Assembly: GCA_035720945.1 (NCBI GenBank)
Contig: DASTNK010000058.1
Location: 1 to 64,000 of the forward strand
Reading direction: 5' to 3'
Origin: SCQX01 sp035720945
Lineage (GTDB): Bacteria; Pseudomonadota; Gammaproteobacteria; Burkholderiales; Burkholderiaceae_B
Length of the DNA: 64,000 nt
Shown: piece by piece, positions 49,545-58,597 of the stretch
How the letters are laid out: every line of letters starts with the position of its first letter
How positions within the stretch are numbered: the stretch's first letter is position 1
Program-made: the position numbers and the translations under genes
The notes under the pieces: model-generated
Databases searched by the model: none
What the model was told of the DNA's origin: nothing
Seen by the model: only the letters and a program-made list of their open reading frames with translations

Positions 49545-51323
49545 TTAGAAGGTCCGGGCTTTCGGCGGGAAGCTGTCGACCGACAGAGGTTTCAATTCAA
49601 CGGGCTTGTAGTCGAGGCGACGGCCTTCGGAGAACCACAGCGTGTGCCGCAGCCATTCCTTGTCGTCGCGTTCCGGGTATTCCTTGAGTGAGTGGGCGCC
49701 ACGGCTTTCGTGGCGACTGGCGGCCGACTTGGTCGTGGCCAGCGCGACCTCGATCATGTTGGTGAGCTCCAGTGCCTCGCAACGCGCGGTATTGAATACC
49801 TTGGACTTGTCTTTGAACGAAACGTTCGCCACGCGCGCCGCAAGATTTTCGATTTGCTCGACTCCCTCATTTAGGAGATCCTGTGAACGGAACACACCGC
49901 AATGGTGCTGCATGGACACACGGATGGCGTTGCCGACATCGGAGACCGTTTCATCGGACTTGCGGTTCTCCAGCGCATCGACGCGTTCCAGCGAATGGTC
50001 GATGGACGACTGTGGAATCGGCTGATGCATGTGCTGGCGCTCGGGATGCGAGGCCACGATGTGGTTGCCGGCCGCGCGGCCGAACACCACCAGGTCGAGT
50101 AACGAGTTCGTGCCGAGGCGGTTGGCGCCGTGCACCGATACCGCGGCGCATTCGCCAATGGCGTACAGACCGTTGACAACCTTGTTTTGGCCGTTGGCGT
50201 AATTCAGCACCTGGCCCTGGACGTTGGCGGGTATGCCACCCATCTGGTAATGGATGGTCGGCACCACCGGAATGGGTTCCTTGATGGGGTCGACGTTGGC
50301 GAACTTGATGGCGATTTCGCGAATGGAGGGCAGGCGTTTCTTGATGGTGTCCGCGCCCAGATGATCTAGTTTCAGCAGGATGTGGTCCTTGTTGGCGCCG
50401 CAACCCCGCCCTTCCTTGATTTCCTGGTCCATGGAACGGGACACGAAGTCGCGTGGCGCCAAGTCTTTGAGCGTGGGCGCGTAGCGTTCCATGAAGCGCT
50501 CGCCATCCTTGTTGAGCAGGATGCCACCTTCGCCACGCACCCCTTCGGTGATGAGCACCCCGGCACCCGCCACGCCAGTGGGGTGGAACTGCCAGAACTC
50601 CATGTCTTGCAGAGGCAGATCGGCGCGCGCCGCCATGCCCAGGCCATCGCCGGTATTGATGTAGGCATTGGTGGTGGCGGCCCAGATACGGCCCGCGCCG
50701 CCCGTGGCCAGCACCGTGGTCTTGGCCTCGAGCACGTAGATGTCGCCGGTTTCCATTTCCAGGGCGGTGACACCCAGAACATCGCCGGCCTCGTTGCGCA
50801 GCAGGTCGAGCGCCATCCATTCGACGAAGAACTGGGTGCGCGCCGCCACGTTGCGCTGATAGAGCGTGTGCAACAGGGCGTGGCCGGTGCGGTCAGCCGC
50901 GGCACAGGCGCGCTGCACCGGTTTTTCGCCGAAATTGGCGGTGTGGCCGCCAAAAGGCCGTTGATAAATGGTGCCGTCGGGATTGCGGTCGAACGGCATG
51001 CCGTAGTGTTCGAGTTCGTAGACGGCGTTGGGTGCTTCGCGGCACATGAACTCGATGGCGTCCTGGTCACCGAGCCAGTCGGAGCCCTTGACGGTGTCGT
51101 ACATGTGCCAGTACCAGTTGTCCTGGCTCATGTTGGACAGCGAGGCGCTGATGCCTCCCTGCGCCGCCACCGTGTGCGAACGTGTGGGAAACACCTTGGA
51201 GAGCACCGCCACCGACAGCCCCGCCTGGGCCAATTGCAGTGAACAGCGCATGCCGGCCCCGCCGGCACCCACGACGACGACATCGAATCGGCGGTGGGGG
51301 ATGGATTTTTTGACAGCGGCCAC
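49545..51323 (-). CDS. sdhA: succinate dehydrogenase flavoprotein subunit
   Basis: The 592-residue flavoprotein has FAD-binding VVVVGAGGAGMRCSL, the covalent flavin His50 in PTRSHTVAAQGG, the substrate motif QFHPTGVAGAGVLITEG, and the C-terminal HESRGAHSLKEYPERDD with the catalytic Arg region. It oxidises succinate to fumarate at the inner membrane. Confidence 0.97.
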   Translation of the reverse strand: MAAVKKSIPHRRFDVVVVGAGGAGMRCSLQLAQAGLSVAVLSKVFPTRSHTVAAQGGISASLSNMSQDNWYWHMYDTVKGSDWLGDQDAIEFMCREAPNAVYELEHYGMPFDRNPDGTIYQRPFGGHTANFGEKPVQRACAAADRTGHALLHTLYQRNVAARTQFFVEWMALDLLRNEAGDVLGVTALEMETGDIYVLEAKTTVLATGGAGRIWAATTNAYINTGDGLGMAARADLPLQDMEFWQFHPTGVAGAGVLITEGVRGEGGILLNKDGERFMERYAPTLKDLAPRDFVSRSMDQEIKEGRGCGANKDHILLKLDHLGADTIKKRLPSIREIAIKFANVDPIKEPIPVVPTIHYQMGGIPANVQGQVLNYANGQNKVVNGLYAIGECAAVSVHGANRLGTNSLLDLVVFGRAAGNHIVASHPERQHMHQPIPQSSIDHSLERVDALENRKSDETVSDVGNAIRVSMQHHCGVFRSQDLLNEGVEQIENLAARVANVSFKDKSKVFNTARCEALELTNMIEVALATTKSAASRHESRGAHSLKEYPERDDKEWLRHTLWFSEGRRLDYKPVELKPLSVDSFPPKARTF

Positions 51324-51326
51324 GGT

Positions 51327-51710
51327 TTACAAGCTCCAGAGAATATTTAGGAAGTACACGACTGTGCCCACCAACCATAGAATGGTCAGGACATACAGCA
51401 ACAGGCGCACGCCCGTTGGCTTGACGTAGTCCATCCAGATGTCGCGCACACCGATCCAGGCATGCCACGCCAGCGACAGGAACGCCAGCGAAGCCAGGAT
51501 CTGCCCCATGGGCAGCCCGATACAGTGGAAAGAGAACAGATTTCGCCAACCGGCGAAATCAAGGTTCGACGTGAAGATGAGGCCAATGCAGAGGACGACG
51601 GTGTAGACCGCCATGATGACCGCGGTGACGCGCTGGACGATGAAATCGCGTGCGCCGTAGTGCGCGCCCACCAGGAGGCGCTTGGTACCGATACGTTCTT
51701 GAGTCGCCAT
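51327..51710 (-). CDS. sdhD: succinate dehydrogenase membrane anchor SdhD
   Basis: The 127-residue protein has three hydrophobic helices (IVQRVTAVIMAVYTVVLCIGLIF; MGQILASLAFLSLAWHAWIGVRDIW; VRLLLYVLTILWLVGTVVYFL). AWHAWIGVRDIWMDY carries the heme-ligating His and the quinone-site residues. It overlaps sdhC by one base. Confidence 0.92.
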   Translation of the reverse strand: MATQERIGTKRLLVGAHYGARDFIVQRVTAVIMAVYTVVLCIGLIFTSNLDFAGWRNLFSFHCIGLPMGQILASLAFLSLAWHAWIGVRDIWMDYVKPTGVRLLLYVLTILWLVGTVVYFLNILWSL

Positions 51711-52123
51711 TACCAGGCTCCGAATAGTTTGAGGCCGAAAATCACCGTCAGGGCCAGACTGACCCCGAACACCACGCCCGCGGTCTTCTGCGCCGTGATT
51801 TTGTCGTAACCAAGATGCAGGTCGATGGTGAGGTAGCGGATGCCGGCGCAGAAATGGTGCAGGAACGCCCAGATGAGGATGAGCAGAATGATCTTACAGA
51901 CTGGGTGGGCGACCCATGCGTGCATGGCCGCGAAGCTTTCAGGCGACGTGACGCTCAGCGCGAACAACGGCACGATCACCAGAGGCAGGCAAAGAAACAG
52001 CAACGCACCGCTGAGACGGTGCATGATGGATGATTTCCCTGCCAACGGCAGGCGGTAGCTCAGTATCTGCGAGATGCTGATGTTGCGATACTGCGGACGC
52101 GGCTTTGGCGCGGAATCGGACAT
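51710..52123 (-). CDS. sdhC: succinate dehydrogenase cytochrome b556 subunit
   Basis: The 137-residue protein has the family start RPQYRNISISQILSYRLPLAGKSSIMHRLSGALLF, with the quinone-site Ser/Arg, three helices, and HHFCAGIRYLTIDLHLG, which includes the heme His. It is first in the sdhCDABE-gltA run. Confidence 0.93.
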   Translation of the reverse strand: MSDSAPKPRPQYRNISISQILSYRLPLAGKSSIMHRLSGALLFLCLPLVIVPLFALSVTSPESFAAMHAWVAHPVCKIILLILIWAFLHHFCAGIRYLTIDLHLGYDKITAQKTAGVVFGVSLALTVIFGLKLFGAW

Positions 52124-52174
52124 AATGGCCTCGAGGTGATGACAACAAATGATTTATTGCAAAGCAGTGCCGGT

Positions 52175-52203
52175 ATTTTCGCCCAACAGGCGGTGTGTAT
52201 CAA
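52175..52203 (-). promoter_or_regulatory. candidate promoter of the sdh operon
   Basis: On the minus strand, TTGATA (52203-52198) and GAAAAT (52180-52175) are spaced 17 bases apart, about 50 bases before sdhC. Matches to consensus are five and four of six. Confidence 0.45.
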
Positions 52204-52223
52204 ACCGACACGGAAAAAGACAG

Positions 52224-53042
52224 CTAGTTCAGACTGTTCCGGTAGTGGAACCGTTCCGTGACATACAACCCCCGGCGCACCTCGACCGGCCGGTCTCCAT
52301 AGGTGTATGACAACCGCTCGACGAGCAGCAGCGGGCCGCCTGGCTCGACTTCGAGCAGATCGGCCTGCTCGACCGTGGCAGGCACCGCCTTGATCTTTTC
52401 ATCGGCGCGCACCATGCTGATTCCGAATTCGGATTCGAACAGCGCATACAGCGGCCCACGATAGCGGGCCAGAGATTCCGCGGTAAGCCCCCGAAACACC
52501 GACCCTGGCAGCCAGATGTCGTCGAGGATGGTGGGAATCTGATCAAACGACAACAACCGCCGCAAATTCACGGCTGTGTCCGACGCACGCAGCTCCAGCA
52601 GGCTTGCGACGTCGGCGGGCGCCTTGAGGCGGCGGCAGTCGAGGATGCGACTGCCCGACACGGGCGGTTTGCCGTCGTCGGGGGTGAGACGCAGGAAACG
52701 GTACCGTACCTTCGCCTCGCTGTGCGTGGCGACGAACGTGCCCTTTCCCTGGCGCCGCAACAACAGATTTTCGGCGGCGAGTTCGTCAATGGCCTTGCGC
52801 ACCGTGCCCTGGCTGACCTGGAACCGGCTGGCAAGTTCGAACTCACTGGGGATCGCCTCACCGGGCTTCCATTCCCCACGATCCAGGCTTTGCAACAACA
52901 GCCCCTTGATCTGCTGATACAACGGGCTGAACGCGGCGCTGTGCGCGCCGCGTTCGGGGGCGTTGGGCCGATCCGGCAGAGGGGCGTCAGGCATGGGGGG
53001 GGAGACTCGGGGGACGAGAAAAAACGACGGTTCGCATCCCAT
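52224..53042 (-). CDS. GntR/HutC family regulator with UTRA domain
   Basis: The 272-residue regulator (from ATG 53042; ATG 52994 is an alternative) has a winged helix (LYQQIKGLLLQSLDRGEWKPGEAIPSEFELASRFQVSQGTVRKAI begins the domain) and a C-terminal UTRA ligand domain (YALFESEFGISMVRADEKIKAV, LLLVERLSYTYGDRPVEVRRG). It sits between the sdh operon and mdh. The shared palindromes upstream of mdh and acnB suggest it controls TCA/2-methylcitrate genes, with a pathway organic acid as a plausible effector. Confidence 0.87.
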   Translation of the reverse strand: MGCEPSFFLVPRVSPPMPDAPLPDRPNAPERGAHSAAFSPLYQQIKGLLLQSLDRGEWKPGEAIPSEFELASRFQVSQGTVRKAIDELAAENLLLRRQGKGTFVATHSEAKVRYRFLRLTPDDGKPPVSGSRILDCRRLKAPADVASLLELRASDTAVNLRRLLSFDQIPTILDDIWLPGSVFRGLTAESLARYRGPLYALFESEFGISMVRADEKIKAVPATVEQADLLEVEPGGPLLLVERLSYTYGDRPVEVRRGLYVTERFHYRNSLN

Positions 53043-53083
53043 CTATTCTCGCATGCCAGGGGATTTCTGTCTAACAGTCTTGT

Positions 53084-53104
53084 GTCTTATATAAGATATA
53101 AGAC
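53084..53104. promoter_or_regulatory. candidate GntR operator, copy 1
   Basis: The 21-base site starts GTCTTATATAAGATATAA and ends GAC, giving inverted arms GTCTTATA (53084-53091) and TATAAGAC (53097-53104) plus an internal perfect palindrome TCTTATATAAGA. It lies between gntR and mdh, 42 bases from the gntR ATG at 53042. Confidence 0.7.
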
Positions 53105-53106
53105 AA

Positions 53107-53135
53107 TTGACGCAAACGGAAATTTGCTCTACTCT
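53107..53135 (+). promoter_or_regulatory. candidate mdh promoter
   Basis: TTGACG (53107-53112) and TACTCT (53130-53135) are separated by 17 bases directly next to the candidate operator. The remaining 215 bases to mdh form a long leader in which I see no gene. Confidence 0.4.
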
Positions 53136-53350
53136 TTCGCCGTCGCACAGGGCCATGATTGCGGCACCGCACCAAGACGCTCAGCCGAGCGTTTCCAGTG
53201 GTCCCGTGGTGGCCTGACGTCGTATCGTGGCGCCTCCGGCATCCTGGTTGACACGATGAGCCACCGCCCGCCCAGGTCGCACCAAACGCATTACACTGCT
53301 CGTACTTGACATTCACCCCCTCCAATTCGCAACCTTACCGGAGATCATCC

Positions 53351-54340
53351 ATGTCCAAACCCGCCATGCGCGTCGCCGTCACCGGCGCCGCGGGCCAGAT
53401 CGGATACGCACTACTGTTTCGCATCGCCTCGGGCGAAATGCTCGGCAAAGACCAGCCCGTGATTCTCCAGCTTCTCGAGATTCCCGACGAAAAAGCCCAG
53501 AACGCGCTCAAGGGCGTGATGATGGAGCTCGACGACTGCGCCTTCCCGCTGCTGGTCGGCATGACCGCGCACAGCGACCCGCGCACGGCATTCAAGGACG
53601 CCGATGTCGCATTGCTGGTGGGCGCGCGCCCACGCAGCAAAGGCATGGAACGCAAGGATCTCCTGCAGGTCAACGCGCAGATCTTCACCGCCCAGGGCAA
53701 AGCGCTGAACGACGTCGCCAGCCGCAATGTCAAGGTGCTGGTGGTGGGCAATCCCGCCAACACCAACGCCTATATCGCCATGAAGTCCGCGCCCGATCTG
53801 CCGGCGAAGAACTTCACCGCCATGCTGCGCCTGGATCACAACCGCGCGTTGTCGCAACTCGCGGCCAAATCCGGCAAGCCGGTGGGCGACATCGAAAAAC
53901 TCGTGGTCTGGGGCAACCACTCTCCCACCATGTACCCCGACATCCGCTTCGCGACGGTCGGCGGGCAGAGCCTGGCCAAACTCATCAACGACGACGCCTG
54001 GAACCGCGACACCTTCATTCCGACGGTGGGCAAGCGAGGCGCGGCCATCATCGAGGCCCGCGGCCTGTCGTCGGCGGCCTCGGCCGCCAATGCCGCCATC
54101 GATCACGTTCACGACTGGCTGCTCGGCAGCAACGGCAAGTGGGTCACCATGGGCGTGCCGTCCAACGGATCGTACGGTATTCCGGAAGGCATCGTGTACG
54201 GCGTTCCCGTCACCACCGTCAACGGCGAGTACACGCGTGTCGAAGGCCTGCAGATAGACACATTCTCGCGCGAGCGCATGGACTTCACGCTGAAGGAACT
54301 GCTGGAAGAGCGCGAAGGCGTCAAGGACCTGCTGGCCTGA
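53351..54340 (+). CDS. mdh: malate dehydrogenase
   Basis: Mdh interconverts malate and oxaloacetate with NAD. The 329-residue enzyme has the NAD-binding [20 protein letters not shown], the mobile-loop arginines [34 protein letters not shown] and the catalytic His in [16 protein letters not shown] 53351 matches the family start. It is followed by the prp genes. Confidence 0.96.
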   Translation: MSKPAMRVAVTGAAGQIGYALLFRIASGEMLGKDQPVILQLLEIPDEKAQNALKGVMMELDDCAFPLLVGMTAHSDPRTAFKDADVALLVGARPRSKGMERKDLLQVNAQIFTAQGKALNDVASRNVKVLVVGNPANTNAYIAMKSAPDLPAKNFTAMLRLDHNRALSQLAAKSGKPVGDIEKLVVWGNHSPTMYPDIRFATVGGQSLAKLINDDAWNRDTFIPTVGKRGAAIIEARGLSSAASAANAAIDHVHDWLLGSNGKWVTMGVPSNGSYGIPEGIVYGVPVTTVNGEYTRVEGLQIDTFSRERMDFTLKELLEEREGVKDLLA

Positions 54341-54503
54341 CGGCCCGCCGCGGCAGTTCGTTCCCCGCCCGGGGCGCGCGGCGGCCAACCCGCCGAGCGC
54401 CCCGCGGAAACCCCTCGCCGATCCAGGCCGCTCCGGCCCACATCCCTGGCCGACGGACCGGCGAACCAACCGGGCGGGCACCCCGCCCCACGGAGATCCC
54501 GCA

Positions 54504-55397
54504 ATGACCCGCCCCACTTCCGCCGGCGCGCTGTTCCGCCAGGCCCTCGCCCAGGAACAACCGCTGCAAGTCATCGGCGCCATCAACGCCAATCATGCAC
54601 TGCTGGCCAAGCGCGCCGGCTACCGCGCCATCTATCTGTCTGGCGGTGGCGTGGCCGCCGGCTCGCTGGGCCTGCCCGATCTGGGCATCAACACGCTAGA
54701 TGACGTGCTGACCGACGTGCGTCGCATCACCGACGTATGCGATGTGCCGTTGATGGTCGACATCGACACGGGGTTCGGTCCCTCCGCGTTCAATATCGCG
54801 CGCACGGTCAAAAGCCTGATCAAGTTCGGCGCCGCGGCCTGCCACATTGAAGACCAGGTGGGCGCCAAGCGTTGCGGCCACCGGCCGGGCAAGGAAATCG
54901 TGTCCGCGCCCGAAATGGTTGATCGCGTCAAGGCGGCGGTCGATGCCCGCACCGATTCCGACTTCTTCATCATCGCCCGCACCGACGCCATCGCGGTCGA
55001 TGGGGTGGACGCCGCGCTGGAACGGGCTGTCGCCTGCGCCGAAGCGGGCGCCGACGCCATCTTCGCCGAAGCCTCGTACGACCTGGACACATACCGGCGT
55101 TTCACCAAAACGCTGAACGTGCCGGTGCTGGCCAACATCACGGAATTCGGCAAGACGCCGCTCTTCACCGTGGAAGAACTCGCGGGCGCGGGCGTGGGCA
55201 TCGTGCTCTACCCGTTGTCAGCCTTCCGCGCCATGAACAAGGCTGCGGAAACCGTCTATACCGCCATTCGGCGCGACGGACACCAGAAGAATGTGATCGA
55301 TATCATGCAGACCCGCGAAGAGCTCTACGATCGCATCGGGTACCACGAGTACGAATCCAGGCTGGACGCACTGTTTCAGCAAGGCAAATCCAAATAA
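54504..55397 (+). CDS. prpB: 2-methylisocitrate lyase
   Basis: PrpB cleaves 2-methylisocitrate to pyruvate and succinate in propionate catabolism. The 297-residue enzyme has [26 protein letters not shown] (metal), the catalytic loop motif [10 protein letters not shown] (Cys), and [15 protein letters not shown] precedes the start. It is followed directly by prpC. Confidence 0.95.
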   Translation: MTRPTSAGALFRQALAQEQPLQVIGAINANHALLAKRAGYRAIYLSGGGVAAGSLGLPDLGINTLDDVLTDVRRITDVCDVPLMVDIDTGFGPSAFNIARTVKSLIKFGAAACHIEDQVGAKRCGHRPGKEIVSAPEMVDRVKAAVDARTDSDFFIIARTDAIAVDGVDAALERAVACAEAGADAIFAEASYDLDTYRRFTKTLNVPVLANITEFGKTPLFTVEELAGAGVGIVLYPLSAFRAMNKAAETVYTAIRRDGHQKNVIDIMQTREELYDRIGYHEYESRLDALFQQGKSK

Positions 55398-55415
55398 CCT
55401 TTCGGGAGTTCAGTG

Positions 55416-56579
55416 ATGGCAACAACAAGCTCTACAGAAAAAGCCGCGTTCAAACCCAAGAAATCCGTGGCGCTGTCCGGCGTCGTGGCGGGCAATACCG
55501 CACTGTGCACCGTCGGCCGCAGCGGCAACGACCTGCACTACCGCGGTTATGACATCCTGGACATCGCGGAAACGTGCGAGTTCGAGGAAGTGGCCCATCT
55601 GCTCATCCACGGCAAGCTGCCCAACAAAGCGGAGCTCGTCGCATACAAGGGAAAACTGCGCCGTTTGCGCGGCCTGCCGGCTCAGTTGCAGGTGGTGCTG
55701 GAAGCCCTGCCCGCGGCCAGCCACCCCATGGACGTCATGCGCACGGCCGCGTCAGTGCTGGGCTGCGTGCTGCCTGAGAAAGACGATCACAACCTGCCGG
55801 ATGCGCGCGACATCGCCGACCGCCTGATGGCCAGCCTGGGCTCGGCGCTTCTGTACTGGTACCACTACAGTCACAACGGCCGCGTCATCGACGTGGAAAC
55901 GTCCGACGACAGCATTGGCGGGCACTTCCTGCATTTGCTGCATGGCGCCGAACCCTCCGAGGAATGGGTGCGCGCGATGCACACATCGCTCATCCTGTAC
56001 GCGGAGCACGAATTCAACGCGTCCACCTTCGCCAGTCGCGTCATCGCGGGCACGGGCTCCGACATGTATTCCGCGATCGCTGGCGGCATCGGCGCGTTGC
56101 GCGGCCCCAAGCACGGCGGCGCCAACGAGGTCGCCTTCGAGGTGCAGAAACGCTACGAGACACCCGACGACGCCGAGGCCGACATCCGCCGCCGCGTCGA
56201 GAACAAGGAGGTCATCATCGGTTTCGGCCATCCGGTCTACACGGTGTCCGACCCGCGCAACAAGATCATCAAGGACGTCGCGCGCAAGCTGTCGAAGAAA
56301 GCGCAGAACACCAAGATGTTCGACGTGGCGGAAAGGCTGGAAACGGTCATGTGGGACATCAAGAAGATGTTCCCCAATCTGGACTGGTTCTCCGCCGTGT
56401 CCTACCACATGATGGGCGTGCCCACGGCCATGTTCACGCCGCTGTTCGTGATCGCGCGCACGGCGGGCTGGTCGGCGCACATCATCGAACAACGCATCGA
56501 CAACAAGATCATCCGCCCCACGGCGAACTACGTCGGCCCCGAGGACCGGAAGTTTGTCGCTCTAGAGAAACGCAAGTAA
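55416..56579 (+). CDS. prpC: 2-methylcitrate synthase
   Basis: PrpC condenses propionyl-CoA with oxaloacetate. The 387-residue enzyme is the short citrate-synthase type, with [42 protein letters not shown] (His), [14 protein letters not shown] (His) and [15 protein letters not shown] (Asp region). ATG 55416 has GGGAG 7 bases upstream; a GTG directly before it is less likely. Confidence 0.94.
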   Translation: MATTSSTEKAAFKPKKSVALSGVVAGNTALCTVGRSGNDLHYRGYDILDIAETCEFEEVAHLLIHGKLPNKAELVAYKGKLRRLRGLPAQLQVVLEALPAASHPMDVMRTAASVLGCVLPEKDDHNLPDARDIADRLMASLGSALLYWYHYSHNGRVIDVETSDDSIGGHFLHLLHGAEPSEEWVRAMHTSLILYAEHEFNASTFASRVIAGTGSDMYSAIAGGIGALRGPKHGGANEVAFEVQKRYETPDDAEADIRRRVENKEVIIGFGHPVYTVSDPRNKIIKDVARKLSKKAQNTKMFDVAERLETVMWDIKKMFPNLDWFSAVSYHMMGVPTAMFTPLFVIARTAGWSAHIIEQRIDNKIIRPTANYVGPEDRKFVALEKRK

Positions 56580-56601
56580 CCCCCTGTTCCAGGAAGACCC
56601 C

Positions 56602-58053
56602 ATGTCCGCGCCAATTTCCAATATCCGCCCGGCTCCCGACCAGGTGCTGGTCGACATCGTCGATTACGCTCTCGATTACCAAATCAAGAGCGAACTCGCC
56701 TACGAGACTGCCCGCAACTGCCTTATCGACACGCTTGGCTGCGGCCTCGAAGCGCTGGAATATCCAGCCTGCCGCAAGCTGCTGGGCCCCATCGTGCCCG
56801 GCACCATTGTGCCGAACGGCGCCAAGGTACCCGGCACGCAGTTCCAGCTCGACCCGGTCCAGGCCGCGTTCAACATCGGCGCCATCATCCGCTGGCTTGA
56901 TTTCAACGATACCTGGCTCGCGGCCGAGTGGGGCCATCCCTCCGACAACCTGGGCGGTATTCTCGCCACGGCCGATTGGCTGTCGCGCAATGCCGTCGCC
57001 GTCGGCAAGGCGCCACTCACGATGCGCGACGTGCTCACCGGCATGATCAAGGCGCACGAAATACAGGGCTGCATCGCGCTCGAGAACTCCTTCAACAAGG
57101 TCGGCCTCGATCACGTGGTCCTGGTCAAGGTCGCAACCACGGCCGTGGTCTCGCAGATGCTGGGGCTCAGCCGCGACGAAACCATCAACGCCGTGTCCCT
57201 CGCCTGGGTCGACGGGCAAAGCCTGCGCACCTACCGCCACGCGCCCAACACAGGTAGCCGCAAGAGCTGGGCGGCGGGCGACGCCACCAGTCGCGCGGTG
57301 CGGCTGGCCCTGATCGCCCGTACCGGCGAGATGGGCTACCCCTCGGTGTTGACCGCCAAGACCTGGGGCTTCTACGATGTGCTGTTCAAAGGCCAGCCGT
57401 TCAAGTTCCAGCGCCCCTATGGCAGCTACGTGATGGAGAACGTGCTGTTCAAGATTTCCTTCCCGGCGGAATTCCACTCGCAAACAGCGGTGGAATGCGC
57501 CATGGAATTGCACGAGAAACTCAAGGCCGCGGGCAAGACCACCGAAGACATCAAGAAGATCACGATACGCACCCACGAGGCCTGCATCCGCATCATCGAC
57601 AAGAAAGGGCCGCTGAACAACCCGGCTGACCGCGATCACTGCGTGCAGTACATGGTGGCCGTGCCAATGATCTTCGGGCGCCTGACGGCGGGGGACTACG
57701 AAGACAGCATCGCTGTCGATCCGCGCATCGACGCGCTGCGCGACAAGATGATCTGTGTCGAAGACCCGGCGTTCACCGCCGACTACCACGACCCGGAAAA
57801 GCGTTCCATCGCCAACGCGCTCACCGTGGAGTTCAATGACGGTTCGGCGTTCGACGAACTTGTGTGTGAATACCCGATCGGCCACAAGCGTCGCCGCAAA
57901 GACGGTATTCCGTTGCTGGAGGCGAAGTTCCGCACCAATCTGGCGCGGCAGTTCCCAGCCCGCCAGCAACAGCGCATTCTCGGCGTATCGCTGGATCAGA
58001 AGACGCTCGAGGCCATGCCAGTGCATGAATACGTGGATCTGTACGTCATCTGA
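56602..58053 (+). CDS. prpD: 2-methylcitrate dehydratase
   Basis: PrpD dehydrates 2-methylcitrate to 2-methyl-cis-aconitate. The 483-residue MmgE/PrpD-family protein has [74 protein letters not shown] and [16 protein letters not shown]. Length is normal. An aconitase is needed to rehydrate the product, and AcnB is encoded 545 bases downstream. Confidence 0.95.
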   Translation: MSAPISNIRPAPDQVLVDIVDYALDYQIKSELAYETARNCLIDTLGCGLEALEYPACRKLLGPIVPGTIVPNGAKVPGTQFQLDPVQAAFNIGAIIRWLDFNDTWLAAEWGHPSDNLGGILATADWLSRNAVAVGKAPLTMRDVLTGMIKAHEIQGCIALENSFNKVGLDHVVLVKVATTAVVSQMLGLSRDETINAVSLAWVDGQSLRTYRHAPNTGSRKSWAAGDATSRAVRLALIARTGEMGYPSVLTAKTWGFYDVLFKGQPFKFQRPYGSYVMENVLFKISFPAEFHSQTAVECAMELHEKLKAAGKTTEDIKKITIRTHEACIRIIDKKGPLNNPADRDHCVQYMVAVPMIFGRLTAGDYEDSIAVDPRIDALRDKMICVEDPAFTADYHDPEKRSIANALTVEFNDGSAFDELVCEYPIGHKRRRKDGIPLLEAKFRTNLARQFPARQQQRILGVSLDQKTLEAMPVHEYVDLYVI

Positions 58054-58177
58054 GCCTGCAACCTTTCACCAACACCTCTTCACCGACCGTCTTCGGCGCC
58101 AGCACGGGCGCACCCAGCCACGGCATGACGCCGGAGACACCCCCATCGCGGCGCACCGACACCTTTTCAGCCAGTCA

Positions 58178-58453
58178 ATGAATCCTTCCTTCGAACACGA
58201 CGCGGCCCACCAACGCATGACTTGCCTGGTAGACGACAGCCTGTCCGTCCTGGAGTACACCCTCTCGGGCTCGCTGATGACCATCACGCACACAGGGGTA
58301 CCCACCTCATTGCGCGGGCGGGGTGTCGCGGCGGGATTGACCGGCTTCGCACTGGATATCGCGCGATGCCGCGGCTGGCGCGTGCGTCCGCTGTGCTCCT
58401 ACGCCGACGCATTCATCCGGGCACACCCCGAGTACCAGGACCTTCTGGCCTGA
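58178..58453 (+). CDS. small GNAT-fold N-acetyltransferase
   Basis: The 91-residue protein matches the short YjdJ-type GNAT group: ITHTGVPTSLRGRGVAAGLTGFALDIARCRGWRVRPLCSYADAFI contains the acetyl-CoA loop RGRGVAAGL and the CSYADAF motif. Substrate unknown. ATG 58178 fixes the usual N-terminus; a longer frame overlaps prpD. It is separated from prpD by 124 bases. Confidence 0.8.
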   Translation: MNPSFEHDAAHQRMTCLVDDSLSVLEYTLSGSLMTITHTGVPTSLRGRGVAAGLTGFALDIARCRGWRVRPLCSYADAFIRAHPEYQDLLA

Positions 58454-58495
58454 CGGGCGGCACCAGGCCTGATGCGATGATGTTCCGATTTTTTA

Positions 58496-58523
58496 GTCTT
58501 ATATAAGATATAATACATAAGAC
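58496..58523. promoter_or_regulatory. candidate GntR operator, copy 2, over an acnB -10 box
   Basis: The first 18 bases (58496-58513, GTCTTATATAAGATATAA) are identical to the site at 53084, followed by TAC instead of GAC, then another ATAAGAC at 58517-58523. A consensus -10, TATAAT (58509-58514), is embedded in it, 84 bases before acnB. Confidence 0.7.
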
Positions 58524-58597
58524 ATATACACCCCGTCACCCGTGTCTCCACCCGCCGCGGGCGTCGGCTTTTCAACACTGTTCCGAGGTTTCCCTCC

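Noticed and set aside
52124..52223. A third copy of the GntR palindrome before sdhC
   Set aside because: I looked for TCTTATATAAGA or a close variant and found none, so sdh control by this regulator is not claimed.
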